Notes: a model not told the origin generated them from the letters alone. A stretch of 37,637 nucleotides of DNA from Candidatus Bathycorpusculum grumuli (GCA_009776805.1 WRNB01000003.1:1-37637); one strand, 5' to 3'; counted from the first letter of the stretch, positions 26,332 to 35,374 are shown. Translations and numbers: made by a program.

Positions 26332-26937
26332 TTACCTCATAACTATTTTAGTAAAGTTTTGTAAAATATGTAAACCTACATCACCTGATTTCTCAGGGTG
26401 AAACTGAAGCCCATACACGTTTTTATCTGCCACAGCAGAAACAAAATTTACGCCATACATTGTTTTAGCACACACAATACGCTCATCAATTGGCACTGGA
26501 TATAATGAATGCACAAAATACACGTAAGTACCATCAACTATACCATCAAAAAGCTCACATGACTTGACAATATTTATGGTATTCCAACCCATATGAGGAA
26601 ATTTCAAATCACCATTAAATCGTACAACTTTTCCTTTAAATAAACCTAAACCAACACCAGAACCTTCTGTGCTTTCTTCAAAAAACAGTTGTAACCCAAG
26701 ACAAATACCCAATAACGGTACACCCTCTGCTACTTTACTTTGAATAATTTCTTTAACACATTCAATTTTTTTCACGGCATAAGCAAAACTACCTACACCA
26801 GGAAGAATTATAGCATCAGCCGCCATCAAATCTTGTCTTGAATTACTAATAAAAACGTCAAACCCAGCTCGCTCTAAGGCACATTTAATACTTAACAAAT
26901 TACCTATACCATAGTCAAAAATGACTGCTTTTACCAA
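26332..26937 (-). CDS. hisH: Imidazole glycerol phosphate synthase, glutaminase subunit
   Basis: A 201-residue class I glutamine amidotransferase that feeds ammonia to HisF. IFDYGIGNLLSIKCAL begins the fold. The nucleophile is in GICLGLQLFFE, and the His and Glu of the triad lie in LQFHPEKSG. The start is a TTG at 26937 directly after the hisB stop, with GGAG eight bases upstream. Complete. Confidence 0.95.
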   Translation of the reverse strand: MVKAVIFDYGIGNLLSIKCALERAGFDVFISNSRQDLMAADAIILPGVGSFAYAVKKIECVKEIIQSKVAEGVPLLGICLGLQLFFEESTEGSGVGLGLFKGKVVRFNGDLKFPHMGWNTINIVKSCELFDGIVDGTYVYFVHSLYPVPIDERIVCAKTMYGVNFVSAVADKNVYGLQFHPEKSGDVGLHILQNFTKIVMR

Positions 26938-27513
26938 TTATATTACTCCTTTTGAACTTGGTACACCCTTACGACGAGAGTCAAATGTAATCGCTTGACG
27001 TAGTGACAAAGCTAAAGCTTTAGTTGCAGCCTCTGCTTTGTGGTGATCATTGCTACCATACATTACAAGCATATGTATGTTAGCTTGTAGAGAATTTGTC
27101 AGTGACTCGTAGAAATGATTAATGTCTTCAGTTTGCATTTCTTCTACTTTTTTACCTCTAAATTTAAGATCAATTTTGAAGTAGGGCCGTTTAATCAAGT
27201 CAACGGCAACAATTGCCAGTGAACAATCCATTGGAGTAAACGCGTTACCAAACCGTGTGATACCTAAACGAGCATCTAAAGCTTTGTTTAAAGCTTCACC
27301 TAAACCAATTGCCAAGTCTTCTACACAATGGTGCACTAAATCACCTTTGACACTGGCTTCAATATCGATTAAACTATGTGTAGCAAAACTTGTTAACATG
27401 TGATCAAGAAAAGGAATACCAGAAGTAATTGTTGATTTACCTTCACCGTCAAGATTTACTTTTACTTTTACTTCAGTTTCTTTAGTTTTACGACAGACTT
27501 CTGCAATTCGCAT
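26938..27513 (-). CDS. hisB: Imidazoleglycerol-phosphate dehydratase
   Basis: A 191-residue dehydratase that makes imidazole acetol phosphate. GIPFLDHMLTSFATHSLIDI and HHCVEDLAIGLGEAL carry metal-binding histidines and acids, and the second repeat has SNDHHKAEAATKALALSLR. It lacks the histidinol-phosphatase domain of the bacterial fusion. GAGGAA for translation is embedded in the last codons of hisC. Normal length. Confidence 0.96.
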   Translation of the reverse strand: MRIAEVCRKTKETEVKVKVNLDGEGKSTITSGIPFLDHMLTSFATHSLIDIEASVKGDLVHHCVEDLAIGLGEALNKALDARLGITRFGNAFTPMDCSLAIVAVDLIKRPYFKIDLKFRGKKVEEMQTEDINHFYESLTNSLQANIHMLVMYGSNDHHKAEAATKALALSLRQAITFDSRRKGVPSSKGVI

Positions 27514-27515
27514 AA

Positions 27516-28634
27516 TTATTCCTCATTTATCTGTTTCAATGATTCGATGAGTTTAGCGTTAACTTCAGGCAAACCAACAGTCACACGGAAACAGTTATCA
27601 TACTGCAATAGTTTACCCCATTTTTTAAGTATAATGCCACGTTTAAGCAGTTTCTCATACACAAAGTCTGCAGGCAGTTTTGTGTTCATAAGTACAAAAT
27701 CGGTTTGTGAATCAAACGCTTGTACACCGTCTATTTGATTTAATGAATCTATTAATTTTGCTCGTTCCACTTTCAAAGCTGTAACAGCTGTTTGCATAAT
27801 ATCCAAGTTTTCCAACATTTTAATACCCATACGAGCAGTAAAACCACTTACTGGGTAGGGTAATGGTGATTTTTTTATTAAAATTTCGGCTATTTCAGGA
27901 TTGGCAATTGCATAGCCAAGGCGTAACATTGCAAGACCGAAAGCTTTGGAGAAAGTTCGCAGAATAATCATGTTTGGAAATTCATGAATACGTTGTACAA
28001 ACGAGTAAACTGCAAATTCATTGTAGGCTTCATCCAAAATAACAATACCTGGAAAAGCTTTGGTTAAGGTTTCAATGTCTTTAGGGTTCATTTGGTTGCT
28101 TGTTGGATTGTTAGGTGAGCATAAATAGAGCAACCGTGTTTTTTTGGAGAAAGCGGCAAGCATTGTGGGTACATCAAGTTGAAAATCGTTTTTAAGGGGT
28201 ATTGTAACGTATTTTGCTTCTTGACGTTTTACACATAACTGTGGAATAACAAAAGATGGAGCAAATGAGATAGCGGTGTCACCTTTTTCGATAAAGAGTC
28301 GTATTATGCGATCAAGCAGTTCATCACCTGCATTACCAATAACTATACAGTTTTGTGGAATTTTTAGGTATTCTGCCAAGTTTTTGGCCAGTTTTGGGAC
28401 TTCATCTTCAGGATAAATTCGTAAGTCAATTTCGTCAGCAGTTTGCTTTAACAAGAGTGTTTGGCGGTCACGGTTGATAAATAGGTTCTCATTAAAGTTT
28501 AGTTTTACAATTTCAGATGTATTAACGCCTAATTGTTGTGCTAATTCTTCAGGTGTAATGCCTGCAGAGTAACAATCAAGAGAGTTTAATTTCAGTTTTT
28601 TCTGATCTAACCAGTTAGTGTAAGACTCACTCAT
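27516..28634 (-). CDS. hisC: Histidinol-phosphate aminotransferase
   Basis: A 372-residue fold-type I PLP enzyme. The PLP lysine is in RTFSKAFGLAMLRLGY. LCSPNNPTSNQ binds the cofactor phosphate and pyridine, and ILDEAYNEF carries the aspartate facing the pyridine nitrogen. The hisD stop and the hisC start share a base (TAATG), indicating coupled translation. Complete and typical. Confidence 0.94.
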   Translation of the reverse strand: MSESYTNWLDQKKLKLNSLDCYSAGITPEELAQQLGVNTSEIVKLNFNENLFINRDRQTLLLKQTADEIDLRIYPEDEVPKLAKNLAEYLKIPQNCIVIGNAGDELLDRIIRLFIEKGDTAISFAPSFVIPQLCVKRQEAKYVTIPLKNDFQLDVPTMLAAFSKKTRLLYLCSPNNPTSNQMNPKDIETLTKAFPGIVILDEAYNEFAVYSFVQRIHEFPNMIILRTFSKAFGLAMLRLGYAIANPEIAEILIKKSPLPYPVSGFTARMGIKMLENLDIMQTAVTALKVERAKLIDSLNQIDGVQAFDSQTDFVLMNTKLPADFVYEKLLKRGIILKKWGKLLQYDNCFRVTVGLPEVNAKLIESLKQINEE

Positions 28635-29926
28635 TATTTGAACCTCGCATCTATTGCTTTATAGTGATTTGGAAGATTTTCTGCATCTGTAAGTATTTTG
28701 ACATATTTTTTTGTTTTTTCCAAACCTGTTTTAGAGCATTCTACAATACTAACTCGTCGTGAAAAATCAAAGACACTTAATGCTGAGAAAGATTGAGCAA
28801 ACGTGCCTGTTGGTAGAACATGATTAGTTCCACTTGCATAATCACTAAGCGGCACTGGACTATAAGGACCAATAAGAATTAATCCTGCAATTAATTTTTC
28901 TGAAAAATCTTTAGCGTTTTTAATCATAACTTCCAAATGTTCAGGCGAAAACTTGTTAGATAACTCAACCATTTCTTCAATACTAGAACAAGTAATTATG
29001 AACCCATATTTTTTCAGTGACTCAGAAATTTTTTCGCCACGTTCAGTTGAAACAGTGATAGCTGCTAAATTTTCTTGAACCGCTTCAGCAAACTGTTTAG
29101 AAGTTGTAATTAAACCAGCAACACTATCTACACCATGTTCAGCTTGTGAAACCATATCAAACGCTACCAAACGAGGGTCTGCGGTTTCATCAGCTAAAAT
29201 CAACACTTCACTTGGACCAGCAGGCATATCAATAGCAACATCTGTTGAAACTAAAACTTTTGCCGCGGTTACATATTTGCTTCCAGGACCAACAATTTTA
29301 CGAACAGGTTTTATGGTTTGTGTACCATAAGCTAATGCTGCAATAGCTTGAGCTCCACCTATTTTGTAAATTTCAGTTACACCGCAAAGATCTGATGCGA
29401 CAAGAACCAACGCATTCACGTTACCCTCTGCATCTGAAGGCGAACACACAACTATGCGCTTTACTCCAGCAACATTAGCAGGAACAACCGTCATAACTAC
29501 TGTACTAGGATACGCAGCTTGACCGCCAGGAACATAACAGCCTACACTTTCCAAAGGATAAAGAACAGTTTTTATTGTTATACCATCAATGTCAGTCTGG
29601 TTTTCTGGCTGGAGTTGCTGTTTCTGGTAGGTTTCAACACGTTGTTTTATAAACTGTAGTGCATCTATTTGTTGTTGTGTGACTTTGTTATAGGCTTTCT
29701 TGATTTCCTCTGTAGAAACGCGCAGGGCTTGTGGAGTTAATTTTACTTTATCAAATTTTTCTGCAAATTCAATAAGTGCTTTATCGCCAGTTTTGTGTAC
29801 TTGGTTAACAATTTCTTTAACAGTTTTATCTAGTTGTTCAGTAGCTTTTTGGTCTGTTTGTTGGGGTTTAAACCAGTTAGGAGGAAGCGTTTGGGTTGTC
29901 CATTGCTTAACTATTCGGGTTTGCAT
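28634..29926 (-). CDS. hisD: Histidinol dehydrogenase
   Basis: A 430-residue NAD- and zinc-dependent enzyme for the last two oxidations to histidine. GCYVPGGQAAYPSTVVMTVVP is represented around residues 130-150, MPAGPSEVLILAD follows mid-protein, and QAEHGVDS carries the zinc and catalytic residues; SDYASGTNHVLPTGTFAQ is the C-terminal signature. The start lies 16 bases inside the end of hisG. Full length. Confidence 0.95.
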   Translation of the reverse strand: MQTRIVKQWTTQTLPPNWFKPQQTDQKATEQLDKTVKEIVNQVHKTGDKALIEFAEKFDKVKLTPQALRVSTEEIKKAYNKVTQQQIDALQFIKQRVETYQKQQLQPENQTDIDGITIKTVLYPLESVGCYVPGGQAAYPSTVVMTVVPANVAGVKRIVVCSPSDAEGNVNALVLVASDLCGVTEIYKIGGAQAIAALAYGTQTIKPVRKIVGPGSKYVTAAKVLVSTDVAIDMPAGPSEVLILADETADPRLVAFDMVSQAEHGVDSVAGLITTSKQFAEAVQENLAAITVSTERGEKISESLKKYGFIITCSSIEEMVELSNKFSPEHLEVMIKNAKDFSEKLIAGLILIGPYSPVPLSDYASGTNHVLPTGTFAQSFSALSVFDFSRRVSIVECSKTGLEKTKKYVKILTDAENLPNHYKAIDARFK

Positions 29927-30903
29927 GAATCTTCGTTTCTCCGCGCTATCTCATCTAGTGCTAAAACCTGTCTAGGCTCATATACAACTAGACCTTGAGC
30001 GATTTTACGGATTTTTGGTAAGAGCATTATTAAACTGTTTTTTTCGATAACTGTGTTTACACTAACCCAAGTATCATCTGCTAGAGGTGAAATTGTAGGG
30101 TTTTTCAGGGAGGGTAATTCTGTTAATAAGGTTTGCAAGTTTTCTTTTTTTACGTTAACAAATATGTGTATCCGTTTTTGGCCATCGACAACTCCTTTGA
30201 GTAGTGCAACGACATCAAAAATTTTTTCGCGTTTCTCAGGATCATCAAGAGATTTCTTATTGGCAATCAAAGTTGCTGTTGAATGCAAAACAGTGTCAAT
30301 TATTTTGAGGTTATTTGCTTCGATTGTTGTACCTGTTTCAGTTACGTCCATGATACAATCAGAATTTTCTGGTGGTTTAGCTTCAGTTGCACCAAATGAG
30401 AGAAAAATTTTTGCTTTAGGATTATCACCTTTTTTCCACCATGGTGTAACTAACAAAGGATCTTGATCCCCAAAACGTTTCTTATAGTTTGGTTGCGCTT
30501 TAAGGTATTCTGATGCAATGTTTAGATATTCAGTGCTAATACGGAAGTTTTTACCTTGGCTCCAAATATATTCCATGTACTCATTCATATCTTTCTGGGC
30601 AACATCTTTAGGAACAGCTATGACAAGACGAATTTTTCCATACTCTAGATTTTGCAGAATTTCAACGTCTGCACAATTTTCTTTTACCCAGTCTTCACCA
30701 GTAATACCTATGTCTTGCAGTCCTTCACTTACAAACACAGGAATTTCTTGGGGCCTTAAAACTTTAATTTCTATTTGCGGATCATTAAAAGTTGGTCGAT
30801 ACGTACGATCCATAGCACCAAGTTTATATCCTGATTTTTCAAAGAAGTCAGAAGTTGCTTTTTGCAGAGATCCTTTTGGAATAGCAAATTTTATTTTATC
30901 CAT
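29911..30903 (-). CDS. hisG: ATP phosphoribosyltransferase, long form
   Basis: A 330-residue enzyme for the first step, joining PRPP and ATP. The catalytic part spans about 1-240, including IAIPKGSL-like FAIPKGSLQ, DIGITGEDWV and a phosphate loop around DVTETGTTIEAN. The last ~75 residues form the regulatory domain of the long form, which binds histidine for feedback inhibition and makes a separate HisZ unnecessary. AGGTGA lies eight bases before the ATG. First gene of an eight-gene operon running to hisI. Confidence 0.95.
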   Translation of the reverse strand: MDKIKFAIPKGSLQKATSDFFEKSGYKLGAMDRTYRPTFNDPQIEIKVLRPQEIPVFVSEGLQDIGITGEDWVKENCADVEILQNLEYGKIRLVIAVPKDVAQKDMNEYMEYIWSQGKNFRISTEYLNIASEYLKAQPNYKKRFGDQDPLLVTPWWKKGDNPKAKIFLSFGATEAKPPENSDCIMDVTETGTTIEANNLKIIDTVLHSTATLIANKKSLDDPEKREKIFDVVALLKGVVDGQKRIHIFVNVKKENLQTLLTELPSLKNPTISPLADDTWVSVNTVIEKNSLIMLLPKIRKIAQGLVVYEPRQVLALDEIARRNEDSCKPE

Positions 30904-31407
30904 AATTTTTCACCTAAATTTTAGAGAGTCCCCCTAAAGGGTTTTTGTTTTCGTGATAAAATGGTTCTAAAGAGATATGTGCCTAATATCAAATAAAAAA
31001 ACGGTAAAGCAATTACAAAGTTAACACTATTAAGCTGAATGAAGACAATCGCCTGATATGAACACAATCCCTCATCATGTATCACTGAAAGACACCACAT
31101 AGTTTTCCCACATATAAACCTGTTTCTACAATATTTAACTATTCAAAAAAAACATACATCAATAAGTAACATACAAATTTATGAACAAAATTCTCGACAT
31201 AATAAACGTTAGTCCTAATCATTTTGACCCTCTTACGCCAAACATATACATGCTAAATGATTCAAAAACTAACACTAAAAACACAAACACCAACAAAATA
31301 CACACCCGCACCACCAAACACAAATTACAACCAACATCTAACATTAATTTTTTCGTTAACTTTAAACTATAATGCACTATTTCTTGCAATTTTTATTGTA
31401 AAAAAAA
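30904..31407. promoter_or_regulatory. his operon upstream region
   Basis: About 500 bases without a gene. It provides the hisG leader with its ribosome-binding site (30911-30916 on the plus strand). An imperfect repeat CCTTTAGG lies at about 30934-30941. 31260-31350 is A/C-rich. T-rich DNA at 31380-31410 may end the minus-strand transcript of the next gene. No operator can be named. Confidence 0.35.
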
Positions 31408-31980
31408 TTAAGTGATTAATTCAGAAGATTTTATTTCAAAAACAAACGGCGAAATTAAAGTTTTTGCCTTCGCCTTCACACTAAACAATCCATCTATCAA
31501 ACCTTCCCAAATAAGAGGTTCATTAAGAAATGGATTTTTAATAAGTAAATATTTATCTTTTAAATAAAAATAACCAAAACCTTGAACACCTAACCTTTTA
31601 AACACGTGCGGCCAATTTTCCTGTTTAGAAGCATCAAAACCATGTGTTGCTTCCATAGAAACTTTAAGAATATCACCCATTTTTTTGCCGATATCACATA
31701 ATTTTTCTTTTGGCGTATCTTGAATCAATACATTAATTAATTCTATGTTTACAAAAGCAACTCTACTTATCCCATAATAATATTCACCAGGAAAATGCCA
31801 ATCATAAATCATTAAGTTATTGTAAATATCAAGCATTTTAGAAATCAAAGATTTAATGCCAGTTTCTTTACCATCCTTAATTAACTGATCAATAAAAACA
31901 CGTTCAGCTTTTTCCAATATAAGAGTTGTTCGCTTTGCTTCATTAGATAATTCATCTAATCTATTTTTGCTTGACTGCAT
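31408..31980 (-). CDS. Ribbon-helix-helix-like regulator, C-terminal domain unknown
   Basis: A 190-residue protein. Residues about 14-58 read as a ribbon-helix-helix: a strand KRTTLILEK, a helix AERVFIDQLIKD, a turn, and a second helix KSLISKMLDIYNN. The remaining ~130 residues are mixed helix and strand, with HVFKRLGVQGFGYFYLKDKYLLIK, and are not recognised. It resembles archaeal proteins with a DNA-binding head and a sensor tail. It stands alone on the minus strand upstream of the his operon region. Target unknown. Confidence 0.55.
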   Translation of the reverse strand: MQSSKNRLDELSNEAKRTTLILEKAERVFIDQLIKDGKETGIKSLISKMLDIYNNLMIYDWHFPGEYYYGISRVAFVNIELINVLIQDTPKEKLCDIGKKMGDILKVSMEATHGFDASKQENWPHVFKRLGVQGFGYFYLKDKYLLIKNPFLNEPLIWEGLIDGLFSVKAKAKTLISPFVFEIKSSELIT

Positions 31981-32643
31981 AACAAATATCGGTTAAATCA
32001 CAGCCATATACTTTACGGTATTTTTTATACCACTAAATACGAGTTTACAATAAAATTCAGAATACTTAATAAAACACACCGACTTTAACAAGATGCCGAT
32101 GAAGAAGCTAAAAAGCTGATTTGATGATGCACCCTAGGGTATCTGAGGCAAAAATTAAAAACAGTAAAAATAAAAACAAAAACATTAAACAATAAACCAA
32201 CAATAGACCTCTCAAAGTTTATTTCCCATCCTCATAATTAATTATACCACAAATTAAAACTACACACAATTCATAACATTCACACCCATTACAATACTTG
32301 CACACCAAAAACTTACACCACAAACTCTACAATAACACACACTACAAAAACGCGTGTACAACTCGCGTTAACATACACACAAACATACAGATACCACCCA
32401 TAATTGTTAAACAAAAATAACATAAAAATTTAAACTACAACTTTACACTACAACAACAGTACTTGAATACAACACTTATACAAACAAAACAAAAACTCTT
32501 TGAAAACCATAAATTAAGAAAACGTTTTTTGTGAACAAAACATGTTAAAATGGATATAATATAAAGTGATGTTCGTTGCAGTATTAAAACAAACAAGAAA
32601 AAACCATTTTTCAACTAAAAACTAAACACATACACACAAAAAA
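31981..32643. other. Gene-less region with an sRNA candidate
   Basis: About 660 bases, AT-rich, with A/C-rich stretches at 32160-32460. It holds the box C/D sRNA candidate at 32095-32149; otherwise nothing is recognised. Confidence 0.4.
32095..32149 (+). ncRNA. Box C/D guide sRNA candidate
   Basis: 55 bases with the order of archaeal C/D guides: GCC terminal stem, GATGA (box C core, 32098-32102), 13-base guide, CTGA (box D', 32116-32119), TTGATGA (box C', 32121-32127), 15-base guide, CTGA (box D, 32143-32146) and GGC closing the stem. It is more GC-rich than its surroundings. CTTAATAAAA at 32065-32074 could be its TATA box. The D'-C' spacer is only one base, which is short, and the box C start deviates from RUGAUGA. 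The guides would direct 2'-O-methylation of rRNA or tRNA; targets not identified. Confidence 0.5.
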
Positions 32644-33324
32644 TTATTGCTCCAACGAAACATCATCTTTTAAACTCTCCGTTATTTCCTGTCCCAAAGC
32701 TTTCATCAAAAGTTTGAAAACCAAAAAACCTGCTTCACGATCAGCCTTAAAACCCAATGTTGTACCTAATAAACAAACACCATCAATATTACGCTCTTTA
32801 GCAAGTGCTAAAGTTAAACCCGTACCTCCAACTATTTTGCCTTTACTATAAATGACACCACCCTTCTCCATAAAATCTGCCGCAATCCTATTTGAAGTCG
32901 CTGCAACAAAAACCTCTGTTTTATCTTCAGTAATTGGGACACCACCCATAGTTACAACAAATTTACAATTCAAAGACTCAACAAAATTTAAAATTTCTTC
33001 ACAAATTGTATAATGAGAAACCACATCATCAAATGAAGGCTGTATTTCACTACTCATAATTATTAAATTATTTTTTTCAAGTGGCGCATAATAAAAATCA
33101 TATTTTGATAAATGAGCAATACCTTTAGGTGAAATTGAAATATAATCTGGAAATGTTGGTGAATACAATTCTGCAAATAATTTAGCATCAAAAAATTTAA
33201 CCAACATATGAGCAGCTATCCTACCAACATTCCCAAACCCCGAAAGACCCTGAACAAATATTGGATTCTCAAATGTAGGATTTGAAAGCATACGCAAATA
33301 GGGTTTATCAATTAAGATTGACAT
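32644..33324 (-). CDS. PAC2-family (proteasome assembly chaperone-like) protein
   Basis: 226 residues from the ATG at 33324, chosen because AGGT lies 7 bases before it; 24 further in-frame codons upstream lack one. NPIFVQGLSGFGNVGRIAAH near the start, FVVTMGGVPI in the middle and KIVGGTGLTLALAKERNIDG later match the archaeal ATP-grasp-like PAC2 family (COG2047), relatives of the chaperones for 20S proteasome assembly. The alignment is over the whole length and it is complete. The exact client is unknown. Confidence 0.82.
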   Translation of the reverse strand: MSILIDKPYLRMLSNPTFENPIFVQGLSGFGNVGRIAAHMLVKFFDAKLFAELYSPTFPDYISISPKGIAHLSKYDFYYAPLEKNNLIIMSSEIQPSFDDVVSHYTICEEILNFVESLNCKFVVTMGGVPITEDKTEVFVAATSNRIAADFMEKGGVIYSKGKIVGGTGLTLALAKERNIDGVCLLGTTLGFKADREAGFLVFKLLMKALGQEITESLKDDVSLEQ

Positions 33325-33439
33325 ACAGTACCTAAATATTCTCCATACTAAAATGCTTTTTCCGTATATGAAAAAGAAACTATTAATACCCGACAACGAA
33401 ATTTAGTAATCTGCAAAAATAAAGTTGCGCACTATTTGC

Positions 33440-33542
33440 AGCGGGGTGGGGTAGCCAGGATTAACCCGCTGGGCTCATAACAGCGTATTTTACGCTGTGA
33501 GATACCCAGAGATCGATAGTTCAAATCTATTCCCCGCTACCA
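33440..33542 (+). tRNA. Initiator tRNA-Met (CAT) with intron
   Basis: Full cloverleaf with CCA encoded at 33540-33542. Acceptor AGCGGGG/CCCCGCT with A1-T72 pair, D stem GGGT/ACCC, anticodon stem CTGGG/CCCAG with three G-C pairs at its end, T stem with TTCAAAT loop. The A1-T72 pair and the three G-C pairs identify the initiator. A 24-base intron (33480-33503) interrupts after position 37. The precursor forms the canonical bulge-helix-bulge: 3-base bulge TAA, 4-bp helix CTCA/TGAG, 3-base bulge ATA, and an inner stem CAGCGTA/TACGCTG. Confidence 0.95.
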
Positions 33543-33841
33543 ACATCATTTCATTTCTTGAAAAATTTCAAGCATAATCTTTCAAATTAATAGTAATCAA
33601 GATTTTTACACACAATTTTCCAGTTACAATACACATAATTGAAAATTTTCACATATAGTGGAATAACACTATTGTTTGAATTTAAGTAAAGCCGTCAGGA
33701 GATATCAACTTTTTGGTGCTGTAGACTAATCGATTAACTTTTTATTGGACCAAAAGAGTCCACTATGCCATCATTCAACAAACAACAAGGTGAAACCCAT
33801 AATTTCAGCCCAAACACAAATAGAAACACAAGACAATATAA

Positions 33842-34443
33842 CCTGCCAACACATCCCAAAAAACAAACAAACAAAACATACCAAAACAAACACTCCAAAA
33901 ACCCATAGAAAAACTCCAAAACACAACAATAACCAAACTATGCAAACCAATCTATACACGAGACCCAAACAGACAATACCAAAGAGCCACAACCACACAA
34001 AAAACACTAAAAACAAGACACGGCACAACAGAATTCAAACTTGTTAAAGCATACGATTTAGAAAATGGCACCTATTTTAGGCCGTTACTCGTGTATTTAA
34101 GAATTGTTTCCAGACAACGTATTGCGGATAACTTAGTGTTAGAGAGTGCAGAGGCCGCGTCATATTTGACTTATCGCGACTCAAAAGCTGTTATTGAGAG
34201 CCTGACTCATGTGAAGGTTTCTAAGCGCAGGGTACATGAGTGTGTGCAAAGGGTGGTGCTTTTATAGATGTGGAGCGTAGAAAAGCTTCTGGTTTGTTGG
34301 TGATGGGTGATGATGATGTGGGAGAGGAGGTTGTAGGAAAGGAAGATACGAGAAAGAAAGATGTAGAAAAGGAAGATACAAACCAAGAAATAAAAATAGA
34401 CCTACTTTTAGGCGACGGCACAAAAACAACACAAAAAAATTAA
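33842..34443 (+). pseudogene. Transposase (UPF0236/ISLre2-like), frameshifted and truncated
   Basis: One frame, open from 33842 to a TAG at 34265, reads KPIYTRDPNRQYQRATTTQK, HGTTEFKLVKAYDLENGTYF, then RIVSRQRIADNLVLESAEAA, SYLTYRDSKAVIESL and VSKRRVHECVQ. The sequence then continues in another frame as GAFIDVERRKASGLLVMGDD and IDLLLGDGTKT before stopping. One missing base near 34253 joins them. The order of motifs (FKxxK..., RQRI, SYRxS, VSxxxVH, DGT) fits the UPF0236/ISLre2 transposase group as I remember it. There is no start codon at the front and no C-terminal half, so it is a decayed insertion sequence. An upstream A/C-rich piece (33780-33842) may be its N terminus in another frame. Confidence 0.5.
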
Positions 34444-34650
34444 ATCCAAATGAAAAATAAATCAACTAAAGCCACATTTTCATTAAGAGCTGAATACATA
34501 CAAAAAAATAATAGCCTTTGAAAAATAGAAAAGTATTAATATTTTTCAGTTTATTGACTTTCATTAGTGTTTTTAAATGGACTTTATCCTTCTAAAAAAT
34601 TGGTATTTATATAATTGTGCGTGTTATTAACAATTTGGAATTAGACAACT
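34444..34650. promoter_or_regulatory. Upstream region of the winged-helix-like gene
   Basis: About 200 AT-rich bases. TTTATATAA at 34606-34614 is a good TATA box about 37-45 bases before the TTG at 34651. The preceding stretch ends the decayed transposase. Confidence 0.4.
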
Positions 34651-34977
34651 TTGGAAGTGAAAAACGTGAAAAAAATAGGGCCGTTATCAATTGATTTGAT
34701 TGTTGCTTGCAAAATATACGAATTCCACAAAAACAAACAGGTAGTAGAATATGGCAACTTAGTTTCCTCACTTATCGGACTTGTTTCCAAGTCAGCAGTT
34801 TCTTCCTCACTTATAACTCTTTCAAATTGGGGCATTATAGGTTCTGAGTTTTGTGAAACAAAAGCTGGAAGAGTTGGTAGGACATACTCTATATCGGGGG
34901 AAGCTTTCACAATGGTGAAAGAAACCTATGATCAATACTGGCAAAAAGTACTTACATACCGACATTCGGCAGTTTAA
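34651..34977 (+). CDS. Small winged-helix-like protein, unknown
   Basis: A 108-residue protein with TTG at 34651 (a GTG two codons later is possible). Pattern: helix (SIDLIVACKIYEFHKN), helix (VVEYGNLVSSLIGL), helix (KSAVSSSLITLSNWGII), then a strand with a positively charged turn (KAGRVGRTYSIS) and a last helix. This is the layout of a winged-helix DNA-binding domain. No specific family is recognised. It has a TATA box, and an A/C-only tract follows directly. Confidence 0.55.
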   Translation: MEVKNVKKIGPLSIDLIVACKIYEFHKNKQVVEYGNLVSSLIGLVSKSAVSSSLITLSNWGIIGSEFCETKAGRVGRTYSISGEAFTMVKETYDQYWQKVLTYRHSAV

Positions 34978-34979
34978 AA

Positions 34980-35215
34980 CAAGACCTGCCCAAAACACCA
35001 CAACAAACCAAAAAAACACAAAAAACAAACTCCAAAAACAAAACAAACCAAACCCAAACAACACAAACCAACCCCACCAAAAACAAACCCAAACCCAACA
35101 ACCAAAAAAACAAAAAACAAACACAGCCCCAGCTAACACACCCACCACCCAACAAACAAACAACCACTACACCACAAGAGACTCTAAACTACACCCCAAC
35201 AACTCCAAAAACTCG
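34980..35215 (+). other. Nearly pure A/C tract
   Basis: About 235 bases on the plus strand with only a handful of G or T residues, immediately 3' of the winged-helix-like gene. Simple composition gives long artefactual open frames rich in Thr, Asn, Gln, Lys and Pro. An RNA copied from it could hardly pair with itself. It is the clearest of several such tracts. Confidence 0.7.
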
Positions 35216-35218
35216 CCT

Positions 35219-35374
35219 CAGACTGTCTGAAAACTAGCCGAAATTATGTGTTAGAATTAAAAACTAACTTAACCGAAATATTAAACACTAAAAACGTGAA
35301 AATATTTCTAAAATACAAATTTTTAGAATCGTTTACAACAACAAAAATCCTGTGACCTGTTTTTCAGACAGTCT
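35219..35374. mobile_element. 156-bp inverted-repeat-bounded element (MITE-like)
   Basis: AGACTGTCTGAAAA at 35219-35232 is repeated exactly inverted at 35361-35374. The interior is AT-rich with no gene. Both ends contain the small palindrome CAGACTGTCTG or a near form. No convincing target duplication is seen. It could be a miniature transposon or a pair of operator sites in front of the cluster at 35646. Confidence 0.45.

Noticed and set aside
31181-31372. Small plus-strand ORF upstream of the his operon
   Set aside because: The second half is A/C low complexity, with no ribosome-binding site or recognisable domain.
33745-34047. Open frame of 100 codons before the transposase remnant
   Set aside because: A/C-tract artefact in large part; the transposase frame is a different one from 33842 on.
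34928-35230. Plus-strand open frame of 100 codons over the A/C tract
   Set aside because: Starts inside the winged-helix-like gene and consists of Thr, Asn, Gln, Lys and Pro only; composition artefact.
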